Below, one piece after another: positions 10,958 through 25,900 of a DNA stretch of 64,000 nt. The stretch covers positions 939,662-1,003,661 of the forward strand of contig NC_062256.1 in assembly GCF_905475465.1 (NCBI RefSeq). Reading direction: 5' to 3'. The notes under the pieces are model-generated. The model did no database searches and had not been told where the DNA came from. It saw only the letters and a list, made by a program, of their open reading frames with translations. Within the stretch, counting starts at the first letter, position 1. Every line of letters starts with the position of its first letter. The DNA is from Pieris napi (lineage: Eukaryota; Arthropoda; Insecta; Lepidoptera; Pieridae). The position numbers and the translations under genes are program-made.

Positions 10958-13900
10958 CTGAAAATATAAACGATTTTATATATACACAGCGATAATAAAT
11001 ATATTTTGATAGAACATTGTGTGGAAAACTTAAAGAGCGCTGTGAGCGTAATGGAACTAAGCGGAAGTGGAAACATTGTTCGAAAATAATAAATAAATTT
11101 GTATGAAAATTTGTAGACACGAACTGTCATTTTCATACAAATTAAATTTTTGACTACATACACTACTGTTAAAGAATCTTGGACCACTCCCCCTGTTGTA
11201 TACAAAATGGACAGTAACTTTACCGTCAAAACCTTATCGTATTATCGTTTACGTCAAAAAACTATCGTAAAATGCCTCTGATGATGTTAAAATAATTTAT
11301 TATCGTATATTGTACAAGCTTTGTATTTGGGTATACGTATTTTCATTTTTAAATATCATATGATAGTATTCCATATACTATCGGGACTACCACAATAATA
11401 ACAATATGAACTCATAATTGCCTGGTTGAAATAAATAAATTAAAAATCGGTTGTCCGTACACTGTAAAGTCGGTTTACTGACGATAGTTGAACGTGACAA
11501 TGTCATAAGAAAATACTGATGGAATGGCTGCATTTTTCAAAAGTAAAATTTAAATTTTTTACTTGACGAAAACATGTAAATGTATTATTGTAAAGCAGCT
11601 GTCCCCGCAGACGCATCGCTCACTCAAGTAGGAGAGAGACAGATGTCGAACGCGGAGGCCGATTGTGCCTCTTTGTCGCTCTTTCCGCACTCTCGCTTGC
11701 ACTTCGACACGATATAATTTACGATAGTAAAAACTAAGTGCATAATGTAGTTAAAAAAATCGAAGAATTACCTTTTAACTTTCAAATTTAATCATAAGTT
11801 TTTTGGTTTCTTACCTATGTTCTGTATGTCTTGTCCGGGTGCTGTAGGTTGTGACCCAGAAGCTGGTTTCTCGACTGGACTAATATCAGGGCATGGATTC
11901 TGACTTGGAGCCACTTTGCTGCCACCAGGACTGTTTCCGTCTGTACCAGCATTGCTTCCGGGACTTTCTTGAGATGAAGGTACTCGAGGATTAGCTTCTG
12001 GTCCATTAGGATTGGTACCCTCTGGTTTGGATTCTTGCGGGGTCACTTCTGGTCCATTGCGAGTGGTACCCACCGGGTTGGATTCTTGCGGCTTATCTTC
12101 TGGTGCATTGGGATTGGTACACTCTGGTTTGGATTCTTGCGGGGTAACTTCTGGTCCATTGGGATTGGTACCCGCCGGGTTGGTTTCTTGCGGGGTCACT
12201 TCTGGGCCATTGGGATTGGTACCCTCTGGTTTGGATTCTTGCGGGGTCACTTCTGGTTCTTTGGGATTGGTACCCGCCGGGTTGGTTTCTTGAGGGGTCA
12301 CTTCTGGTCCATTGGGATTAGTACCAGCCGGGTTGGTTTCTTGCGGGGTCACATCTGGGCCATTGGGCTTAGTACCCGCCGGGTTGGTTTCTTGCGGAGA
12401 CACTTCTGATCCATTGGGATTAGTACCCTCTGGGTTGCTTTCTTGCGGGGTCACTTCTGGTCCATTGGGATAAGTACCAGCCGGGTTGGTTTCTTGCGGG
12501 GTCACATCTGGGCCATTGGGCTTAGTACCAGCCGGGTTGGTTTCTTGCGGAGACACTTCTGATCCATTGGGCTTAGTACCCTCTGGGTTGGTTTCTTGCG
12601 GGGTCACTTCTGATCCTTTGGGATTAGTACCAGCCGGGTTGGTTTCTTGCGGGGTCACATCTGGGCCATTGGGCTTAGTACCCTCTGGGTTGGTTTCTTG
12701 CGGGGTCACTTCTGGTCCATTGGGATTAGTACCAGCCGGGTTGGTTTCTTGCGGGGTCACTTCTGATCCTTTGGGATTAGTACCAGCCGGGTTGGTTTCT
12801 TGCGGGGTCACATCTGGGCCATTGGGCTTAGTACCCTCTGGGTTGGTTTCTTGCGGGGTCACTTCTGGTCCATTGGGATTAGTACCAGCCGGGTTGGTTT
12901 CTTGCGGAGACACTTCTGATCCATTGGGATTAGTACCCGCCGGGTTGGTTTCTTGCGGGGTCACTTCTGATCCATTGGGCTTAGTACCCGCCGGGTTGGT
13001 TTCTTGCGGGGTCACTTCTGGGCCATTGGGCTTAGTACCCGCCGGGTTGGTTTCTTGCGGGGTCACTTCTGGGCCATTGGGCTTAGTACCCGCCGGGTTG
13101 GTTTCTTGCGGGGTAACTTCTGATCCATTGGGATTAGTACCAGCCGGGTTGGTTTCTTGCGGGGTCACTTCTGGGCCATTGGGATTAGTACCCGCTGGGT
13201 TGGTTTCTTGCGGGGTCACTTCTGGTCCATTGGGAGTGTTACCCGCAGGGTTGGTTTCTTGCGGGGTCACTTCTGGGCCATTGGGATTGGTACCCGCCGG
13301 GTTGGTTTCTTGCGGGGTCACTTCTGGGCCATTGGGTTTAGTACCCGCTGGGTTGGTTTCTTGCGGGGTCACTTCTGGTCCATTGGGAGTGTTACCCGCA
13401 GGGTTGGTTTCTTGCGGGGTCACTTCTGGGCCATTGGGATTGGTACCCGCCGGGTTGGTTTCTTGAGGGGTCACTTCTGGTCCATTGGGATTAGTACCAG
13501 CCGGGTTGGTTTCTTGCGGGGTCACATCTGGGCCATTGGGCTTAGTACCCGCCGGGTTGGTTTCTTGCGGAGACACTTCTGATCCATTGGGATTAGTACC
13601 CGCCGGGTTGGTTTCTTGCGGGGTCACTTCTGATCCTTTGGGATTAGTACCAGCCGGGTTGGTTTCTTGCGGGGTCACATCTGGGCCATTGGGCTTAGTA
13701 CCAGCCGGGTTGGTTTCTTGCGGAGACACTTCTGATCCATTGGGATTAGTACCCTCTGGGTTGGTTTCTTGCGGGGTCACTTCTGGTCCATTGGGATTAG
13801 TACCAGCCGGGTTGGTTTCTTGCGGGGTCACATCTGGGCCATTGGGCTTAGTACCAGCCGGGTTGGTTTCTTGCGGAGACACTTCTGATCCATTGGGCTT

Positions 13901-16900
13901 AGTACCCGCCGGGTTGGTTTCTTGCGGGGTCACTTCTGGGCCATTGGGCTTAGTACCCGCCGGGTTGGTTTCTTGCGGGGTCACTTCTGGGCCATTGGGC
14001 ATAGTACCCGCCGGGTTGGTTTCTTGCGGGGTAACTTCTGATCTATTGGGATTAGTACCAGCCGGGTTGGTTTCTTGCGGGGTCACTTCTGGGCCATTGG
14101 GATTAGTACCCGCTGGGTTGGTTTCTTGCGGGGTCACTTCTGGTCCATTGGGAGTGTTACCCGCAGGGTTGGTTTCTTGCGGGGTCACTTCTGGGCCATT
14201 GGGATTGGTACCCGCCGGGTTGGTTTCTTGCGGGGTCACTTCTGGGCCATTGGGATTGGTACCCTCTGGTTTGGATTCTTGCGGGGTCACTTCTGGTTCT
14301 TTGGGATTGGTACCCGCCGGGTTGGTTTCTTGAGGGGTCACTTCTGGTCCATTGGGATTAGTACCAGCCGGGTTGGTTTCTTGCGGGGTCACATCTGGGC
14401 CATTGGGCTTAGTACCCGCCGGGTTGGTTTCTTGCGGGGTCACATCTGGGCCATTGGGCTTAGTACCCGCCGGGTTGGTTTCTTGCGGAGACACTTCTGA
14501 TCCATTGGGATTAGTACCCGCCGGGTTGGTTTCTTGCGGGGTCACTTCTGATCCTTTGGGATTAGAACCAGCCGGGTTGGTTTCTTGCGGGGTCACATAT
14601 GGGCCATTGGGCTTAGTACCAGCCGGGTTGGTTTCTTGCGGAGACACTTCTGATCCATTGGGATTAGTACCCGCCGGGTTGGTTTCTTGCGGGGTCACTT
14701 CTGATCCATTGGGCTTAGTACCCGCCGGGTTGGTTTCTTGCGGGGTCACTTCTGGGCCATTGGGCTTAGTACCCGCCGGGTTGGTTTCTTGCGGGGTCAC
14801 TTCTGGGCCATTGGGCATAGTACCCGCCGGGTTGGTTTCTTGCGGGGTAACTTCTGATCTATTGGGATTAGTACCAGCCGGGTTGGTTTCTTGCGGGGTC
14901 ACTTCTGGGCCATTGGGATTAGTACCCGCTGGGTTGGTTTCTTGCGGGGTCACTTCTGGTCCATTGGGAGTGTTACCCGCAGGGTTGGTTTCTTGCGGGG
15001 TCACTTCTGGGCCATTGGGATTGGTACCCGCCGGGTTGGTTTCTTGCGGGGTCACTTCTGGGCCATTGGGTTTAGTACCCGCTGGGTTGGTTTCTTGCGG
15101 GGTCACTTCTGGGCCATTGGGATTGGTACCCGCCGGGTTGGTTTCTTGCGGGGTCACTTCTGGGCCATTGGGCTTAGTACCCGCCGGGTTGGTTTCTTGC
15201 GGGGTCACTTCTGATCCATTGGGATTGGTACCCGCCGGGTTGGTTTCTTGCGGGGTCACTTCTGGGCCATTGGGAGTGTTACCCGCAGGGTTGGTTTCTT
15301 GCGGGGTCACTTCTGGGCCATTGGGCTTAGTACCCGCCGGGTTGGTTTCTTGCGGGGTCACTTCTGGGCCATTGGGCTTAGTACCAGCCGGGTTGGTTTC
15401 TTGCGGGGTCACTTCTGGGCCATTGGGATTGGTACCCGCCGGGTAGGTTTCTTGCGGGGTCACTTCTGATCCATTGGGATTGGTACCCACCGGGTTGGTT
15501 TCTTGCGGGGTCACTTCTGATCCATTGGGCTTAGAACCCGCCGGGTTGGTTTCTTGCGGGGTCACTTCTGGGCCATTGGGATTGGTACCCGCCGGGTTGG
15601 TTTCTTGCGGGGTCACTTCTGGGCCATTGGGCTTAGTACCCGCCGGGTTGGTTTCTTGCGGGGTTACTTCTGGGCCATTGGGCTTAGTACCAGCCGGGTT
15701 GGTTTCTTGCGGGGTCACTTCTGGGCCATTGGGATTGGTACCCGCCGGGTAGGTTTCTTGCGGGGTAACTTTTGGTCCATTAGGATTACTGCCCTCTGGG
15801 TTGGATCCTGGCGGACCTTGAGTTATGACAGTTTCTGGTGCATTTTCATTTGTTATTTGTTGAGTTGTGTGTATAACAACAGGAGTTTCTTTTGTTGTTG
15901 TTACAATAGTTATAGTTGCACCATTTTCCGTTTCGGTTTTTGTTGTTTCGGAGGTAATAGTTGCTTGACCTAATATCTCTGTTTTTGGCGCTTCTGTTGT
16001 TGTTGTCGTTGTCGTCGTTGTTGTTGTCGTATTAAGTGCTGGTTTATTGTCTTTTATGTATATAATTTGACCTGTTAAATCTGAAAAAGAATGCATTAAC
16101 ATAAATATAAGAGTAGAAAGACAAAGTAAAAGTTCACAGTTAAACAATACCTTTGTGTCCAGTGGCTATAGTTAGGACCTTAAGGGCGTCAATGAAAGCT
16201 GTAAGGAAAATAGAAAATTAATTTCATGCTTCTCAGAAAATGGAAAAAATATTATTTTGATACCTACTTGTTTGTTTCGTAAAAGCTAATAACTTCGTTA
16301 TTGCGTTGTCCAAAACTGAAAAGATATTCAAATATTAATTAAAATAATTACGAAAATATGTTTGCATTATTGGTGGCTGGTGAGCAACCCAAGTGTTCTC
16401 CAAGAACGTGGATTCTTTCCTAGTTCTTGGTCTAGGTACCAATTGGTTATGGTAACAATATTGTTGTCCCAACATATTTTCTTGTATAATTGTATGCAAA
16501 CAACTTATCTATATATATAAAAAATGAAACCCGTTTTCCGTTGTCACGACATAACACGAAAACGGCTTGACCGATTTGTCTGATTTTTTTTTATAATATA
16601 CCTTGAAGTACGAGGATGGTTCTTACGGAGAAAAATTAAAAAAAATTGAGTGAAAAAGTCTAAAATCATCACTTTTCTATATTCCCATACAAAATATTCG
16701 TAATAATACCTAAAAGTCAATTTGAACTTTAATACCATACCATAAAGTTCAAGTGTTAGTGGAGGGGTTCCGGGAAGGTAAATTTTTATTTTTTGACATA
16801 ATGTATTTGTTGTCTTATCAATTTTCTTTTTTTTTATCTTACTAGATAGACCGGTGTCCCGAATAACAGAATAAGTATTTTAAACAAAGAAAGAATCGAC

Positions 16901-19900
16901 TGTTAGGCGGTACAATGTTTGCCAGGCCAGCTAGTAAATGAATAAATAAATAAGTAGTTGACAAACTTCAAACTGTTACATTTGAACATCCCTTCAACAA
17001 TCGTCATACCATACTCAGGCTCATAAAAACTAAATGCGTCTCTTTCTTACAAATTGTGTAGACGCTGAGATGAAAAGAGATATGTTTAAAACGCAATTGA
17101 AATTATAAATAAAGGGATTAATAAATAGTTTAATACTCACGCAATCGTTTACTCAATGTAGTGAACAAATCGAAGAATTTAATTACATCTGAAAAAGAAA
17201 AACATTTTAGACATTACACAAACGGATTTGCAATTACCTGAACCTACAAAGTAATAATAAAAAGAAAATTAAAACAAATTTAAAAGATCCCTGTGGCAGG
17301 TGTACCTTAAAGCATTTCCTCGCTACACTATTGTTTATGCCACGCAGTATGCACTTGCTATTTTAATCTGTATTTTCTATATTGTTTCTGTCGCTGTTTT
17401 ACTGTATTTTTTAATAATGTATTGTCAACTACCTGTTTGTGTAATCTATTGAAATATAATAGATACTATTCGTTAGAAACCTTTCCATGTATAATTGCTC
17501 TTGTTATTATTTTCTTTATTCCTACATAATTATGTATTTACAGTGTATATTCGCGGATGCTTGGACCCATGCGACTTCTTCAATACAAAAAGTACTTTCG
17601 GGAGTTATGCTATATTGCGGGCTACTCGATTGTGAGGAAGTTGAGTGAGAGAGAGAGAGAGAGAGAGAGAGTTGAAATGTTGAAGAGAGAGAGTTGAAGT
17701 GAGATCTGGTTAGCTTCTTAAGTTCTCATGTCATTTTCACACATGTATATCCATTATATATATTTAACATATTCATAAGTATCTGATGGTTCTCCTTGTA
17801 ACATGAATGACTATTGAGAGCAAAAATAAAATAAAAAGGAAAAATATAATTCCTGATTAAATTTGCTGCGTAGTCTGTCAAATTTAATGACGTGATAGAC
17901 ATTCTCCATGGCTAATAGATATATTATATCTAAATGAAGACCTTTCCTTTCTCTCTTTTGTAAAGTTTATAAGTTATTAATTATCTTTAATATTACGTAA
18001 AAAAATAATGTAGTGATAGATTACACATTAAAACTGTCAAACTTAATGATTTGTTTTAATTTTCAATTAATCTATTTTTAATTATCATTAATACTATGTA
18101 CGTTAAGAATATTGTATATAATTGTGTCATTATTAAATTGTATGTTTTATTAAATTAAACATTATTAAACAAAAATAAAATATTTTTTTATTCCTCACCC
18201 ATATTAGATGTTTTGTGAATAACCTCGAACCATTCAAAGAAACCTGCAAAAAACATGTCTTTAAACAATTGCGGAGAATAAAGGCTTTTTGTCCACAGGA
18301 ATTGAACTGGAGACTAACATAACCAATGGTACATTGGTTATTGACATTCATGAATTTAAATTTCAAAAATCTTACCTTCAATGCCCAGTAACTTATTTAT
18401 TTTAATATTTGCGACTGGCAATGTAGATGTGTTGGTAATACGCAAAATCGTTAATACAACGATTATTATGTTCGTGTGTGTGTATAACTTGAAACGCCTG
18501 ATGAGCAGGAAGATATCTGTAACACATAGATTTCCCATTACTTTGGACACACAAAGATTTCTTTTGATCAAATATTGTAAAATAAATATAGTTTAAAAAA
18601 ACTATAAAACACGCTTTTAAAGCACATTAAACTAAAAGGCGCTCTGTGCCATATTTTTCGTCTATCGAGCAACCCACGCTTTTTCACAATAAAACCAGTA
18701 TTTTTTGTTCATTACCATTTTCAGCCTAAATTAGGAATTATTTTTCACTTTTTAGTTTGATGTGCTTTAAAAGCGTGTTTTATAGTTTTTTTAAACTATA
18801 TTTATTTTCCACTTTTTAGTCCTAGCAGCAATACGTGTTGTCTCAATTTAATCGTATTGCTTTGTGGACTTAAAAAAAATTTCATTGTTTTTTCGAGATA
18901 AACCTATGAAATTATTATATTGTCGCTGATTCTTTATAAGTGTACAAAGTTTGAATTAAATCTGTCCGTTTAAAGCGTGTAAAAATACAAAATTTTGAGT
19001 TCCAAGATCATGAGGACCAAATCGCGGTAAACGGCCTCTTTTGTTTTTAAGAAGAAAGTGCTGTTTCTTCAAGACAGTTCAAATACAATTTATAAGTATG
19101 GGATTAGGGGCCTCATAGCCTAGCGGTCTTATTAAGTGGCAGCTAGGTGAAGGGTACCGGGTTCGATTCCCGGTTCGAGGGCAAGTTTTAATTTAATTTA
19201 AATTTGCTCTCGGCCTTTGGGAGGGTTGTGCGGTACCAGGCGAGTGCCTAAAACCGTACCTACATGGAGGACATGGTCGAATTTCTAAGACAAAAAGCAC
19301 GAATTATAAAAAAAAAACTTATACTTGACGCTGGCTAATGCACCAATGGTGCCAGAGCCATTAAAAAAAAAGTATGGGATTATGTACTTCTACGAGACAT
19401 CACTCTTTTTACTTTGTTTATTAAATATTTTTAAGCCAATTTACCTGTTTCCTTCGTTACGGATATAATAACTTTCCAGCCTTGTGTCAAATCTGAAATA
19501 GTTTTAATGTATATTAATAAAATTAGCAACAACAAGAATTATAATGCAAAATAAAAAAAATACACAAACAACTCAACCACTAATGCATGTTTATTATATA
19601 AATTTTGAAGAACGGATTGTCGTAAATAGAATTTATTATAAAGTATCATTAATATTTGTATATTAAATCATTAATTATTATATTTTAGGCATTGATATAT
19701 AAAAACCCAAGATGCACAATCAACGTCTAAAAAACGTCCTCAAAAAATGAGCGCAACATTCTAAATTGTGCACTCATTTCAAATAGTGTCGCGTCTAATA
19801 AGTGGAGTCGATGTTATTTATTTGTGTTTTTTTTTATAAATAAATTTATGTACTTTTGAACTTTTTTGTGTGTAGTTTTTGACTAATATATTTACTAAGA

Positions 19901-22900
19901 AATTATTTTTTAATTTAAAGAAAAAACTTTTTAACCGGATTAAAGTTATGTATTATTATAAATTTCCAACTATTTAACATCCAACACCTTTTGTCTTTAG
20001 TCACCGTGACCACGCACGCTGTAAAGCACCCGAAAAGTCGGATAAATTTAAAATTATGTTAAATAGTTGTAAATAAAAAAGTAATGTTCGACTCCACTCA
20101 ATACCTAGTCCTACCGACCACGATCGGTCGTAAAATTTTATTGCTTTAAGTACGTATACACAGCGTTGTAATAACAACTTTAAGCAATTCGCGTAAGGTT
20201 GATTTTGCAATAATATATGCTTGTAACATATACTGTTATAGACATACTGTTATAGAAAATGACAGAAATAGTGTTTCGGGACACTTTCGAGCGTTACTTT
20301 TATTCGAGACTGTGCATCTTGGGTTTTTTATATATCAATGATTTTAGGGTTAGTTCTTAAATAGCCGTTATAAACTGACTGAGAACAAAATAGTCTTCTT
20401 ATATAGTATAATTAGTTATTCAATACAACTAAGTAATACCTAATTCGGCTGTGCTGTGTGTTGGTCTGAATGTTAGGGTAAGTGTATGAGGGTGTGTATG
20501 TGGGGTGTGTTCATGATGCAGGTGATTTAGTCTTTGAAGTTATACTTCTTTAGGCGCGTTATGAAAAATTGATGAGAGTGAATTTTTACGATGCGCGCGC
20601 ACCGTGACACAAAATTAACAGAATGAAGTTGCTCACGGAAGATGCTACGGCATTGGACATAATTTAAAACAACATTCGAATAATAATAGAATTTATGTTA
20701 CACTTAATGTAAGAGAATAATAATAAATATTTAACTATTTAATTTTTCAAATGTAAACTGAACTTTATTGACTATAATGACTCCTTTTCCAGTCTTTGAT
20801 TATTTAATTGTAATTAATTATTTGCATGCAATCAAAAACTATTTTTAATAATGCCAAAGAATTATAACTTCTAACGCGCGTACATAAGTACACGCCCCCT
20901 TTTTTTTAATGTAAAAGGAGGCGAACGGCCCATGGACACTCACATTGCCAGAAGGCTCGCAAGTGCGTTGCCGGCCTTTTAATTGTTACGCTCTTTTCTT
21001 GAAGAACCCTAAGTCGAATTGGTTCGGAAATACTTCAGTGGGTTCCACATAGTGGTGGTGCTCGGCAAAAACTGCCTATTATATTATTTATTCTGCCTTG
21101 ATTTGCGATAATGAAAGTCTGCTGCCGGTCCGAACAACTCCTCTGAACACTCTCCATGGTCTCCGTGCTTAGATATTCTTAATTCTTCTTTAATATTCCG
21201 CGATAGCTTAAACCAGTTTTTATTTCTAATATTTTGTTGCGGCTTTAAGAATAGAATATCACGCGTACAGCTTATAAATGTTAACGTAAAATTGTAAACA
21301 CCGTTAGATTGTAATCTATCTCGTGAGATTATAAACTGTCGAAAGATTGTGAACCTCAGCTTACTGCTTACAATTTAACGTATTATTATTCGGTAGATTG
21401 TACTACACTAACTTAGTTATCATTCAAACTTCTTTGGTCAATTACAGATTAATTTTACTTCCCAACAATTTCATATAACTACCGAATAATAATACGTTAA
21501 ATTGTAAGCAGTACGCTGAGGTTCACAATCTTTCGACAGTTTATAATCTCGCGAGATAGATTACAATCTAACGGTGTTTACAATTTTACGGTGACATAAA
21601 TAACGTTCGATGTGTTAAGACTAGCGAACTGTGGAATCGACTCTCGGTGGGGGTCTCCCCTCAGAAATACGACCTCCAAATGTTTAAAAAGCGAGTCTAC
21701 TCCTTCCTCAAAGGCCGGCAACCCACCCACTAAAAATGGGTGTCTATGGGCTGCGTAGACTGCCCTTTTTGGTCGTCCCGTAAGCTCGTTTGTCGCCCTA
21801 TTATATAAAAAAAAATACTTACTCTTCGCTCCAGTCACTTTTATCATAAGTTGTCTCAAGAAGTCGACGACATCTTCGTGGGCCGAGTCGCGCTGTATTC
21901 GTTCTAGGACCGCTATGGCGTCAGCTATAACATATATTGTTCAAAAATATTATATTTTGATAAGAAATCTTCTTTAGGGAAATATATATTGTACCTACTA
22001 GCTGACCGGGCAAACGTCGTTTTGCCATGTATATCATTTATAATAAAAAATAGGATTTGATCGTAAAGGAGTGAAAATTAGGGGTTATATGTATTTTTGT
22101 ATGCAACGAAAACTGTGACACGAAAATTTTATATATTAGATTATATAAAGTGTTCTGTAACTAATATATTTTGTCTCTTTGTACCTGGATTAAAATTGAA
22201 TTTGTATTAATCCACCTAATTATTAAGTATTGTTTTATTAGCGCAGAAAGTTATTTATATTTGGTACATATTTTGTAAATCTTCTAAATAAAATAAAATG
22301 CAGATATGCAGATAAATAATAGCAGTGAAATGCAAAGTTCGAACTCAATCACTTTGAACCTCTGCCCCATTTCGGAGACAAAGGTTATTATGTCAAGAAA
22401 ATTAGAAAACTAGGTAAATAAAAGTGTAGAGGTGTAATATTGTCTATATAGATAAAAAAAAATTTTTTAACTAATTATTTAAACAATAGAAAATTAAAAA
22501 AAACGATTATAAACAATTAAAAATTGTTATTTAGGAAAAAAATTTTTTTTAAAAATCATAAAATTTTTAATGTAATAAAGTTGTGGTAAATTTTTTTTAA
22601 AAAATATTTATTTATTCAATTTGTTAAAAAAAAAATTATCAACAAATGGCGGGAATTTTTTTTTTTGCAAATCAATAAATATCTTGTATTAATAAAAAAA
22701 CGACTATATGATGATTTAGAAAAAAAAATTTTTTTTAACAACATTACATGGATTTTTAAGTTTTTGTTTAAGTAAAAAAAATGTTATAAACAAAGTATAA
22801 ATATTTTTTTAACTTTTATGGCACGATCTTGTTAAGTATGTATGTAAGAAAGGCTCTACGAAGCGAAATATTTTTACGACCATTATTTAAACATTTTTTT

Positions 22901-25900
22901 TCACTTACAATTAAGACGGTCGTTCGAGAAAATTTCCTTTGTTAACAATTATTTAACTTGTTGAAAAATTAACTTTAAGTAAAATTTTCAACGGGAATAA
23001 ATTAATTATAGTGTTCAGAACACACCATAATTTTTTCAAATTTAAAAAAAAATATTCAATACCTTAAATAAATTAATTAATGTGCCGTAGTCGCTTTTGA
23101 CGCCACGCGCGAATCCTAAAAATGTCACCCGCAGACCTATTTTCAGCGTTAAATTAAAGTTATAAATAATGGAGATAGAGTTCCGAGAGTTAGGAGTATT
23201 TTATTGGAAATTTTCTCTTCTTTCAGAATCTTTATTTGAAATTTCTTAAATATTAATAGTTTATTAAATATTGGCAAAAAACTAAATGCCATTTTTTTTT
23301 CATCTTTAATTGTCTATAACTTTTGCAATTTTTTATGTGCTAATACACGCTTTTAGCACATTTTTCTAGGCGTCATTCCGGTTCGAATGAGCTATCGCAC
23401 ATAATTTTAAGAGTAGTATCTCTATTTTGTTCCATTTTCAACTTGTCGACTAGACTACATGGCAAAACAACGTTTGCCGTGTCAGCTAGTATTTGTATGA
23501 AAATTTGTCGACACAAACTGTCATCGTCAGACAAATATACGTATATATAGTTTTCGACTTTCTACCTACACTACTGTAAAAGCATCTTGACTAAGGCCCC
23601 TGAACTTTTATAGTATGGTATTATTGTGGCTTTATTATTAATATAATTCCGCATCCACATACAAAGTTTAAAGCCTGAATTTTGAAAGCCTTTCGATTAA
23701 TTTAATAAAGCTTTATTCGCTTTAGAAGTCGCACAACGCCATCTATGGACAGTATTAAACAACTCAAGTTTTTTGACTAACTTGTGCCAGTAGTGAGACC
23801 CGTGATCTCATTGCAAGCGCCTTCGATCGTGTTCTGCTTTGTGAGGTCCATGATGCTGATGAGGAATTGGAGAGGATCCCGCTTCCTCGTCAGGTTGTTG
23901 ATGCGTTGGAATAGATCCGTTATGTCTGAAAATTTAATTATTTATTATTAATTGGCCGCGATGATGAGCATGAATGGTTCTAAAGAAACATTTGGGAGTT
24001 TATTGCTACTACGCTCAGAATTTAAGAACTGGCAGTAAATGTTGATTTAGATCCATTTTTTTAATTCTTATTGACGTTTATATACATTTGTAATCAATGA
24101 ATAAATGATATTTTGATTACGTAAATAAGTAATCTTTGTGTCCGAAATAAATGCTTTATTAGGAAACAAAACAAAGTGATAGAATAAAATTGGTCGAAAT
24201 AATGCTCCTTTTGTAACAACATTGAATTTGTATCAAGAGTTATGTAACTTAACTAATGTTAAGTTGCATTATATATATTAGTTAAGCGTAAACCAAATGT
24301 AAACAATCATCGCACACTTGAAGCCAAAATGAGCCCTTTAGTTTATCCCACACTCATAAATTGTAATATCACATTCTCGATTCCGATAATGTCCAATAAC
24401 ATAAGTATCACTTAGATTTAAGAACCCTTAAATAAGCCAAGTTAGTTTTTTGTTAATCCAGCGTCCCCCCTACCCCTAATTTTATGTTAGTTATGTTAAC
24501 GTAAAATTGTAAACACCGTTAGATTGTAATCTATCTCGCGAGATTATAAACTGTCGAAAGATTGTGAACCTCAACGAACTGCTTACAATTTAACGTATTA
24601 TTATTCGGTAGATTGTACTACACTAACTTAGTTATCATTCAAACTTCTTTGGTCAATTACAGATTAATTTTACTTCCCAACAATTTCATATAACTACCGA
24701 ATAATAATACGTTAAATTGTAAGCAGTTCGTTGAGGTTCACAATCTTTCGACAGTTTATAATCTCGCGAGATAGATTACAATCTAACGGTGTTTACAATT
24801 TTACGGTGACAGTTATAAGCTCTTGTTTTAAACGTCATTATCAACATTCATTTAACATTCAAGCTTCATAATAATGTTGTATAACTTACTTTTAACCTTA
24901 AAAAGGCGTCGTACGAGAACTAGAATTTTATCAAGTCGATTTTCTCCAGTGATTTTGTATAGAAGTCGCACGACTTCTTTCAAACTGACCCTCCCCGTAT
25001 CCTGTAGTATTTGTTCAATAGCGTATCTGAAATCTATGAACGACGTTAATAAAATAATAGTCATACATCGTTTATTTGCAAAGAAAGTTCACAATCTGCC
25101 ATATAAAACTAGGCCTGCAAATATCATATCAATTATCATATTGTCATAATAATAAGTTGAGTTAGTTATAATTGTTGTCAAAAGTTATGGTCTAAATACT
25201 CTCCCACGCCATAAAGGCACCTTGCCTTTAAAAATCACCTTTACTCATTACACGGCAGTGATCTATAAAACTATATTAAGTACAGTTTTAGTATACTAAA
25301 ATTTTAGGTCTGGGCCTCAGATTTCTGTATCTGTTTCATGATCTTTTGTCAATCTAGTACATAATATACATAATAGATAGGTTGTGTGTGCCTGACACAC
25401 GTGACTTTTTACGTCTTAAGGCCGATTTACATTATCTTAGTGTTTAGGAGAGTATTTTAGTACAAGTTGAAAGGCAAGTTCTGTAGTGCTTTAGTGCGTT
25501 GCGAGTGAACGTTTACATTTCTTCCAGTAGAGTATCATTACAGCGGCACAATGAACGCGCAACGACGTCGGCAAATACTCTCTATTCTACGCAAAATACT
25601 AACTATAGTTATGGAAAAAATATAAGACGAGATTTTATTCGAAATAAATAAACTAAATATAAATAATAAATAAAATAGCTTCTTTTAAGGCAGTGTATGC
25701 CGAATGCCTAGCCGGTTTGTTTTTGTATAAATTGTTTTTAACGTTCCACAACCATTCGTGAACAACATAATATTCAGACACAAATTTGATAATTGTATCT
25801 TCCGACCATTTAGCCATCTTTAAAAATCAAAAAACACGCACGCGTTTCACGGCACTAATGCACTCTCCTAAAGATTTGACTAAATTACGTGTTTACACAC

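Noticed and set aside
11990..15795. CRISPR-like array
   Set aside because: Units are contiguous 51-bp coding repeats without unique spacers, in eukaryotic DNA.
12012..15973. Several long plus-strand open frames (up to 364 codons, Leu/Val/Gly/Cys-rich repeats)
   Set aside because: They are antisense reads of the 51-bp coding array; periodicity and codon content of the minus strand explain them and there is no plus-strand splice or promoter context.
11792..16147. A single-exon 1451-residue protein starting MFNCELL with its own signal-like N-terminus
   Set aside because: The first 22 codons lie upstream of a strong CTTTTTCAG acceptor and the last codons follow a GTAAGA donor; both junctions fit the phase-1 chain of the multi-exon gene.
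19107..19180. A functional tRNA gene
   Set aside because: The tRNA-like head continues into a SINE body with poly-A end and target duplication, and no clean cloverleaf with anticodon arm could be folded by eye.
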